Source of the DNA: Deltaproteobacteria bacterium
GTDB taxonomy: Bacteria; Desulfobacterota; Binatia; Bin18
Assembly: GCA_016200595.1 (NCBI GenBank)
Contig: JACQEL010000935.1
Span: 1-6,157, forward strand
Direction of reading: 5' to 3'
Length of the DNA: 6,157 nt
The notes under the pieces were generated by a model. It was not told the DNA's origin. It ran no database searches and was given only the letters and a program-made list of their open reading frames with translations. This document shows, piece by piece, positions 1-4,399 of the stretch. Position 1 is the stretch's first letter, and each line of letters opens with the position of its first letter. Made by a program: the position numbers and the translations under genes.

Positions 1-2036
1 AGGTAGTGGACCGGATTATTGAGCTCCTGCGGAACCGAGAGCGGATCTCCTATCGCGTGCTCAAGCGGGAGTTCAGCCTGGATGACGAGGCGATCGAGGA
101 TGTGAAAGAAGAAGTCATCGGCGCCAAGCGGGTAGCCGTTGACGAAGCAGGGCGGTTCCTGGTGTGGGCTGGGGAAGGGAGAAAGGGGGGAAACGGCGAA
201 GACACTCTGGCGGCTAACGTCCAGCGGCTAGCGTCCACCCCCATTACCTATACCCCAAAGCATCTGGCCGAGCGCATCTTGGCCGAGCAGGCAGCCCTGG
301 CAACCCGAGGGGCACCCGACGGCGAGCGCAAGACCATCACCGCCCTGTTTGCCGATCTCAAAGGGTCGACAGCCTTGATCGAAGGGCTCGATCCCGAAGA
401 GGCCCGGGCGCTCATTGATCCAGCGTTACAGCTCATGATGGACGCGGTCCATCGCTATGAGGGCTATGTGGCCCAAGCGTTAGGCGATGGCATCTTGGCC
501 TTGTTCGGCGCGCCGCTTGCCCATGAAGATCACCCTCAGCGGGCGCTCTATGCCGCCCTGCGCATGCAGGAGGAGATGCGCCGGTATAGTGACCACGTGC
601 GGCTCGCGGGCGGACCACCACTGCAGATGCGGGTCGGCATTAACACGGGCGAAGTCGTGGTCCGCTCGATTCGCAAAGACGACTTGCATACCGATTACGT
701 GCCCGTGGGGCACGCCACGAACTTAGCCGCGCGCATGGAACAGATGGCCACACCGGGCTCGATTCTGATTACCGAGTCTACACGGCGTTTGGTCGAAGGG
801 TATTTCGAGTTAAAGACTCTAGGCGCTGCCACCATCAAAGGCGTGGAGGAACCGCTCCATGTCTTTGAAGTCCTGGGAGCCGGGCCATTGCGGACACGGC
901 TACAAGTCGCGGTCCGTCGTGGTCTCACCCGCTTTGTGGGCCGCCACACAGAGCTAGAGCAATTACGACGGGCGTTAGAGCAAGCCAAATCCGGCCATGG
1001 GCAGCTTGTCGGGGTGATGGGCGAGCCGGGGTTAGGGAAGTCACGGCTATTTTACGAATTCAAACTCACCTCCCAGAGTGGCTGTCTGGTGCTGGAAGCC
1101 TACTCGGTCTCGCATGGCAAAGCCTCGCCCTATCTGCCGGTGATCGAACTGCTCAAGAACTATTTTCAGATTCTGCCGCCTGAGGATGAACGCACGCGCC
1201 GGCAGAAAGTCATTGGCAAGGTCTTGGAGTTGGACCGCAGTCTCGAAGACACCCTGCCGCATCTCTTCGCGTTACTCGGGATTGACGACCCAACCTCCTC
1301 ACTCCAGCAGACGGACCCGCAGATTCGGCGGCGGCGCACGTTTGAGGCGCTCAAACGGTTGTTCTTCCGTGAGAGTCTCAATCAGCCGCTCGTGCTTATC
1401 TTTGAAGACTTGCACTGGATCGACAGCGAGACGCAAGGCTTTCTCGATACGCTAAGTGAGAGCGTGGCCAGTGCGCGTCTCCTCTTGCTGACCAACTACC
1501 GGCCCGAATATCGCCACGAGTGGGGGCAGAAGACCTACTACACCCAACTGCGGCTGGCGCCGCTGGGCAAAGCGGAAGCCGAAGAGCTGCTGACCTTCTT
1601 GTTAGGCAACGACGCCAGCCTCACCCCCTTGAAACAACTGATTCTGGAGAAGACCGAGGGGACGCCGTTTTTCATGGAAGAGGTGGTGCAGACGCTCGTC
1701 GAGGAACAGGTGCTCGTCGGTGAGCCGGGGAGTTATCGCTTACAGCAAGTGCCGCCCGAACTGCACCTTTCCCCCACCGTGCAAGGGATTCTCGCGGGGC
1801 GCATTGACCGATTAGCGGCGGCAGAAAAAGAGGTGCTGCAGCAGTTAGCCGTCATCGGGCGGGAATTGCCGCTGAGCTTAATACGGCACGTGGTCACCCG
1901 ACCCGAGGAGGAGCTGTACCGCTTACTATCATCTCTGCAACACAAAGAGTTTCTCTATGAACAACCTGCCTTTCCAGAAATCGAGTACATTTTCAAACAC
2001 GCGCTGACCCAAGGTGCAACGGTCCGCAAACACTGA
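1..2036 (+). CDS. Class III nucleotide cyclase-AAA/STAND ATPase protein, copy 1, N-terminal fragment (5' open, 3' broken by frameshift)
   Basis: Likely signalling protein that makes a cyclic nucleotide under control of an ATPase/TPR module. Counting from the GTG at base 6: residues 1-55 form a small winged-helix-like N-terminal domain with the SYR-LK pattern; 56-85 are a variable linker; about 106-290 are a class III cyclase domain with metal-binding Asp117 (FADLKGS) and Asp161 (LGDG) and the Asn239/Arg243 pair (NLAAR); from 307 there is an AAA_16/STAND ATPase with Walker A GEPGLGKS (339-346), Walker B LIFED (Asp468) and the NYRPEY strand; from about 587 a helical/winged-helix region ends in FKHALTQ (Gln669). 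The GTG at 6 is probably not the true start. Alignment with copy 2 puts about five more codons upstream, outside the window. After Gln669 the reading departs from the family (GATVRKH, stop), because the frame changes at a deletion junction and the TPR half continues separately from 2014. The domain calls are firm; whether the gene still works is doubtful. Confidence 0.9.
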   Translation, partial: VVDRIIELLRNRERISYRVLKREFSLDDEAIEDVKEEVIGAKRVAVDEAGRFLVWAGEGRKGGNGEDTLAANVQRLASTPITYTPKHLAERILAEQAALATRGAPDGERKTITALFADLKGSTALIEGLDPEEARALIDPALQLMMDAVHRYEGYVAQALGDGILALFGAPLAHEDHPQRALYAALRMQEEMRRYSDHVRLAGGPPLQMRVGINTGEVVVRSIRKDDLHTDYVPVGHATNLAARMEQMATPGSILITESTRRLVEGYFELKTLGAATIKGVEEPLHVFEVLGAGPLRTRLQVAVRRGLTRFVGRHTELEQLRRALEQAKSGHGQLVGVMGEPGLGKSRLFYEFKLTSQSGCLVLEAYSVSHGKASPYLPVIELLKNYFQILPPEDERTRRQKVIGKVLELDRSLEDTLPHLFALLGIDDPTSSLQQTDPQIRRRRTFEALKRLFFRESLNQPLVLIFEDLHWIDSETQGFLDTLSESVASARLLLLTNYRPEYRHEWGQKTYYTQLRLAPLGKAEAEELLTFLLGNDASLTPLKQLILEKTEGTPFFMEEVVQTLVEEQVLVGEPGSYRLQQVPPELHLSPTVQGILAGRIDRLAAAEKEVLQQLAVIGRELPLSLIRHVVTRPEEELYRLLSSLQHKEFLYEQPAFPEIEYIFKHALTQGATVRKH
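210..237 (+). repeat. 14-bp tandem duplication in the copy 1 linker
   Basis: GCGGCTAACGTCCA (210-223) is followed immediately by GCGGCTAGCGTCCA (224-237), with one mismatch at the eighth base. It lies in the linker between the N-terminal domain and the cyclase domain, a stretch that does not align with the same linker in copy 2. The unit length is not divisible by three, so the two units are read in different frames. Confidence 0.85.
2006..2016 (+). other. Deletion/frameshift junction inside copy 1
   Basis: The + frame reads FKHALTQ up to base 2012. The frame that starts at 2014 reads VQRSANTEAINHL. From what I know of this family, FKHALTQ is followed by about 60 residues (EVAY..., then the first TPR-like helices, ending ...AGQQA) before VQRSAN. 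Those residues are absent and the frame moves from 0 to +1, so the net loss is 2 modulo 3, roughly 185-190 bases. Base 2013 (g) fits either flank, giving about one base of microhomology. The alternatives are a real deletion or a collapse made during assembly, which is plausible because near-identical paralogues are present. The exact missing length is inferred, since copy 2 leaves the window before this point. Confidence 0.75.
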
Positions 2037-3348
2037 AGCAATCAACCATCTCAGCGCGGCGCTGGAGTTGCTCAAAACTCTGCCGGATCCCTCCGCGCGC
2101 GCTCCGCAAGAGCTAGCACTCTGCCTGGCTTTAGGGACGCCGTTACTCGCTACCAAAGGCTATGCTGCTCCGGAAGTGGAAAGGACCTACTCCCGCGCCC
2201 GCGAACTTTGTCAGCAAATCGGCGAGACTTCTCAACTCTTCCCCACCTTGTGGTGGCTGTGGATCTTTTACGCCGTCCGAGCCGAGTTGCAATCTGCAAT
2301 GGACCTCGCCGATCAATGCCTCACGCTCGCTCAGCGCCTCCGAGAGCCAGCGCTGCTTATCGAAGCCCATTACGCCATGGGGTGCACTCTCATGTATGTA
2401 GGAGATTTCCCTGCCGCTCGGAAACATCTGGAGGCAGGCATTGCTCTCTATGACCCTCAGCATCACCGAACTCTCACTTTTCTCTATGGACAAGATCCTG
2501 GGGTCACCTGCCGCCTTGCCGCAGTTTATCCGCTATGGATGCTGGGCTATCCCGACCAAGCCTTGAGGAGTGCCCGAGAAGGCCTCTCTCTTGCTCGGGA
2601 CCTCTCGCATCCATACAGCCTCGCGTTTGCCCTCTATTATGTCGCTGAATGTCATGGTTACCGCCGGGAAAGACAAGCCGCGCAAGATTATGCAGAGCAA
2701 GCCATTACTCTGGCGGAGGAGCAGGGGTTCACGGTGTTGTCGGCGGTGGGAACTATGTTGCGGGGGTGGGCGCTTACCGAGCAAGGGCGGGTTGAGGAAG
2801 GCATCACCCTCCACTGCCGTGGCCTCGCCGATATGCGGAGTACGGGCGGGAGGGTAATTCAGCCCTATTGGGGTTCTTTACTTGCTGAAGCATACGGAAA
2901 AGCGGGGAGAGGTGAGGAAGGGTTGCACGTTCTCGACGAGATGTTGACTGTGGTGCGCGACACTGGCGAGCGGTGCCACGAGGCGCATATCTATCGGCTC
3001 AAAGGCGAACTTCTTCTAAACGATGAACGCGGAATGCAGAATGATGAACGGAATACAAAAGCAGAAGAGCAGGATCCTGCCCCCATTCATCATTCATCGT
3101 TCATCATTCATCGTTCTGAGGAAGCCGAAGCGTATTTTCTCAAAGCCCTCGACATCGCTCGTCGTCAACAAGCCAAATCGTGGGAACTGCGCGCAACACT
3201 GAGCCTCGCCCGTCTGTGGCAACGACAAGGCAAGCGCCGCGAAGCTCACAGCCTGTTGTCAGAGATTTACGGCTGGTTTACCGAAGGGTTTGATACCGCT
3301 GATTTGCAAGAGGCCAAGGCGTTGTTGGAGGCGCTGGCGGAAGGTTAA
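2014..3348 (+). CDS. TPR-repeat C-terminal half of copy 1 (detached by frameshift)
   Basis: This encodes helical tetratricopeptide-type repeats across about 444 residues. It begins inside the first repeat (VQRSANTEAINHLSAALELL) and continues through motifs such as ATKGYAAPEVERTYSRARELC, a series of paired helices, and HEAHIYRLKGELLL. It ends with EAEAYFLKALDIARRQQAKSWELRA and YGWFTEGFDTADLQEAKALLEALAEG, which looks like the normal C-terminus of cyclase-ATPase-TPR proteins. TPR arrays usually bind protein partners and here probably gate the upstream ATPase and cyclase. Translation from GTG 2014 is unlikely to be original: no Shine-Dalgarno sequence precedes it and it overlaps the upstream fragment by 23 bases. 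Residues 336-368 are a low-complexity insert between two TPR helices, made from GATGAACG/CATTCATC-type repeats. Treat this as the 3' half of a broken gene unless coupled translation is shown. Confidence 0.85.
   Translation: MQRSANTEAINHLSAALELLKTLPDPSARAPQELALCLALGTPLLATKGYAAPEVERTYSRARELCQQIGETSQLFPTLWWLWIFYAVRAELQSAMDLADQCLTLAQRLREPALLIEAHYAMGCTLMYVGDFPAARKHLEAGIALYDPQHHRTLTFLYGQDPGVTCRLAAVYPLWMLGYPDQALRSAREGLSLARDLSHPYSLAFALYYVAECHGYRRERQAAQDYAEQAITLAEEQGFTVLSAVGTMLRGWALTEQGRVEEGITLHCRGLADMRSTGGRVIQPYWGSLLAEAYGKAGRGEEGLHVLDEMLTVVRDTGERCHEAHIYRLKGELLLNDERGMQNDERNTKAEEQDPAPIHHSSFIIHRSEEAEAYFLKALDIARRQQAKSWELRATLSLARLWQRQGKRREAHSLLSEIYGWFTEGFDTADLQEAKALLEALAEG
3019..3117 (+). repeat. Low-complexity insert with tandem and inverted repeats in the TPR region
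   Basis: The right part contains two exact 14-base units, CATCATTCATCGTT, at 3088-3101 and 3102-3115. The left part contains GATGAACG at 3022-3029 and AATGATGAACG at 3040-3050. The latter is the exact reverse complement of CGTTCATCATT at 3098-3108, so the block could fold into a long imperfect hairpin. It encodes 33 residues rich in Asn, Asp, Glu, His and Ser that interrupt the spacing between two TPR helices. The 14-base unit is not a multiple of three, so gain or loss of a unit would shift the frame. Confidence 0.8.
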
Positions 3349-3672
3349 TCATGACAGCCGTGACCGTTTTCTGCGTGCTTCGCCTTGTTGGGCCTGTTTT
3401 CGCGTGCGTGGGGCGCGACTGCCGTATGGGGGTTCATCACCTGGCCGAGGAGGCTCCTTACCGGCCGCGGCAAGCAGACGGTCAAAGGCGTTCAGATCTG
3501 CTCGTGCAGCCCGTTGTTGGAAGTACTGCGCTGTGCGTAATGCCGCGAGTTTCTCGGCGACCGCCACATTGATGAACTGGTTGAGGGTCGTTCCTTCCGC
3601 CGCCGCCACCTTTTCCGCTTCAGCCTTGACCGACGCCAAAAGGCGCAGGGCATAATTACTGGTCCTTGTCAT
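3349..3672 (-). CDS. HicB/ribbon-helix-helix family antitoxin
   Basis: Predicted antitoxin of 107 residues that should neutralise the PIN toxin encoded just upstream and repress the shared promoter. The N-terminus SNYALRLL (a beta strand for DNA contact) followed by two helices, with TTLNQFINVAVAEKLAALRTAQYF, fits the HicB-like/RHH antitoxins found with COG1569 PIN toxins. The usual family end is near PPRPGDE (residues 74-80). Beyond it this protein carries about 27 extra residues, basic and rich in Arg, Lys and Gln, that look like translated downstream sequence. The start is supported by an AAGGAG five bases upstream, inside the toxin gene, and the gene overlaps the toxin by 17 bases. Its stop codon (3349-3351) directly abuts the stop of the convergent TPR gene, leaving no room for a terminator between them. 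The family assignment is by motif, without a database search. Confidence 0.82.
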   Translation of the reverse strand: MTRTSNYALRLLASVKAEAEKVAAAEGTTLNQFINVAVAEKLAALRTAQYFQQRAARADLNAFDRLLAAAGKEPPRPGDEPPYGSRAPRTRKQAQQGEARRKRSRLS

Positions 3673-4087
3673 AGAGTCTCCTTATCGCTTCTGCAGGGGT
3701 GAGAATGTCTAAGTTGAAGCGCGCCGCTCCCGGCAAAAAGTCTTTCACATTGAACGTGATAATCGCATCGACTCCGCCATTCACCGCAGCATCCAGCACC
3801 ATTTCGTCGTCGGGATCTCGCAGGGTCGGCCGCCACAGGAAATGGGGTGTCACTGGTTCCAACAGTGCCGTTAAGCCGTCCAGGAAGCTATCCACGTCTT
3901 GGGTCGTGAACCCGATAGCATGTCGTTGAGCCGGGCGCATCAGAACCGCTTCGTACTCGAGCAGCATGGGGACGCTGGCGATTGCCCGAATTTCCCCAGC
4001 GCGCAGAGCGCGGAGGAGTGCGTTAGCGGCGCCGGTTCGACTACGCAGCGCCGCCACGATCACGTCCGTGTCGAAAGCCACTTTCAT
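3656..4087 (-). CDS. PIN-domain ribonuclease toxin (COG1569 / PIN_3 type)
   Basis: Predicted metal-dependent RNase toxin of 143 residues, the normal size for the family annotated as putative toxin-antitoxin toxin component, PIN family. Visible acidic active-site candidates are Asp6 in AFDTD (the common DTN signature with Asp8 in place of Asn), Glu44 in LLEYEAVL, Asp91/Asp94 in RDPDDEMVLDAA, and Asp116 in ITFNVKDF. The alternating strand-helix pattern and the GGVDAIITFN strand also fit a PIN fold. It is the first gene of the operon and its last 17 bases overlap the antitoxin start. No Shine-Dalgarno sequence precedes its ATG, and the predicted transcription start is only about three bases upstream, so it may be translated almost leaderless. 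Toxin-first order is the reverse of classical VapBC modules. The PIN call is confident; RNA target and activity are unknown. Confidence 0.9.
   Translation of the reverse strand: MKVAFDTDVIVAALRSRTGAANALLRALRAGEIRAIASVPMLLEYEAVLMRPAQRHAIGFTTQDVDSFLDGLTALLEPVTPHFLWRPTLRDPDDEMVLDAAVNGGVDAIITFNVKDFLPGAARFNLDILTPAEAIRRLYDKDQ
3678..3683 (-). promoter_or_regulatory. Strong ribosome binding site of the antitoxin
   Basis: On the minus strand AAGGAG stands five bases before the ATG at 3672, inside the last codons of the toxin gene. It is much stronger than anything in front of the toxin start, which favours more antitoxin than toxin from one transcript. Confidence 0.75.
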
Positions 4088-4106
4088 ATCGTATGCAATA
4101 TGAAAG
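4081..4106. promoter_or_regulatory. Inverted repeat over the toxin start: candidate operator
   Basis: CTTTCATAT (4081-4089) and ATATGAAAG (4098-4106) form a perfect 9-bp inverted repeat with an 8-base spacer. It covers the toxin ATG, the predicted transcription start and the -10 box. Ribbon-helix-helix antitoxins bind such dyads as paired dimers, so this is a good candidate autoregulatory operator. The role is inferred. Confidence 0.6.
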
Positions 4107-4125
4107 AAAAGAACTGATCTGACAA
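4097..4125 (-). promoter_or_regulatory. Predicted sigma-70-type promoter of the toxin-antitoxin operon
   Basis: On the minus strand a -35 TTGTCA (4120-4125, five of six consensus) and a -10 CATATT (4097-4102, four of six) are separated by exactly 17 bases. Transcription would start near 4090, about three bases before the toxin ATG. Confidence 0.5.
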
Positions 4126-4147
4126 TCCTCTCCGGGCGCTTGTCAGA
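4118..4147. promoter_or_regulatory. Second inverted repeat, at the -35 element
   Basis: TCTGACAA (4118-4125) and TTGTCAGA (4140-4147) form an 8-bp perfect inverted repeat with a 14-base spacer. One arm contains the -35 hexamer of the predicted toxin-antitoxin promoter. It may be a second operator or a site for another regulator; chance occurrence cannot be excluded. Confidence 0.35.
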
Positions 4148-4188
4148 GTTTCACCCCAACTGACTCCCACGGCTCTAAACCGAAGCCT

Positions 4189-4282
4189 CTGCCGGCAGTG
4201 CTACCCCCTAACGCCGGCTGAAGCCGGCTTGGAGCCCCCTTCAGGGGGCAAGGAGTCGTAGCCCGGCGATTGATCGCCGGGC
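4189..4282. repeat. Cluster of GC-rich palindromes (REP-like)
   Basis: Four palindromic units lie close together: CTGCCGGCAG (4189-4198); GCCGGCT-GA-AGCCGGC (4213-4228); GCCCCCT-TC-AGGGGGC (4234-4249); and GCCCGGCGAT / ATCGCCGGGC with a TG centre (4261-4282). The last three share the same build, two perfect arms around a two-base centre, and their centres are 21 and 30 bases apart. No T-tract follows, so they are not intrinsic terminators. They resemble repetitive extragenic palindrome clusters of environmental bacteria. A genome-wide count would be needed to prove that they are repeated. Confidence 0.65.
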
Positions 4283-4371
4283 GGAGGGCCAGGAACACGA
4301 GGTTACACAGTGTACCAATCTCCTGTAGTCTGATTTAGTACTCAAGCCTAGCCGTGATTGGCTGCGTCTCT

Positions 4372-4377
4372 TATAAT
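4372..4377 (+). promoter_or_regulatory. Consensus -10 box of copy 2
   Basis: A perfect TATAAT stands 22 bases before the ATG at 4400, predicting a start near 4384 and a leader of about 16 bases. No good -35 hexamer is found at 15-18 bases spacing, and no TGn extended -10, so activation by a regulator may be needed. CGTCTCT (4365-4371) and AGAGACG (4390-4396) form a 7-bp inverted repeat that flanks this box and the start site. Confidence 0.5.
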
Positions 4378-4399
4378 ACCTCGCGACCTAGAGACGGAT

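Larger units (their letters stand above)
4148..4399. other. Divergent intergenic region between toxin-antitoxin operon and copy 2
   Basis: Apart from the palindrome cluster and the TATAAT box I see no gene here. A short dyad, TACAC-A-GTGTA (4304-4314), is present, but I could not tie it to a function. No tRNA or other structured RNA is recognisable. The region separates two divergent transcription units, so both promoters must lie inside it or at its edges. Confidence 0.6.

Noticed and set aside
6..8. GTG as the true start of copy 1
   Set aside because: The codon before it (3-5, Val) and the following residues align with residues 6 onward of copy 2, so about five more codons should lie left of the window. 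No ribosome site can be judged from five bases.
2000..2036. Programmed ribosomal frameshift joining the two halves of copy 1
   Set aside because: No slippery heptamer is seen, and a frameshift would not restore the missing family segment of about 60 residues. Deletion explains the data better.
2143..2493. Minus-strand open frame within the TPR region
   Set aside because: The plus strand carries characteristic TPR sequence through the whole stretch; the minus reading is a high-GC shadow.
3351..3655. Plus-strand open frames opposite the antitoxin
   Set aside because: The minus strand encodes a recognisable antitoxin with a ribosome site. The plus-strand readings are compositionally odd and lack motifs.
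4213..4282. Rho-independent terminators
   Set aside because: The hairpins have no T-tract on either strand and lie upstream of both flanking operons, not at a 3' end.
4301..4316. Short palindrome around TACAC-A-GTGTA as an operator
   Set aside because: Only five perfect pairs plus two beyond a bulge, at a place more than 55 bases upstream of the -10 box. Too weak to claim as a regulatory site.
4107..4399. tRNA, small RNA, CRISPR or integration site in the intergenic region
   Set aside because: No cloverleaf, no regularly spaced repeats, and no direct repeats at the toxin-antitoxin borders were found by eye.
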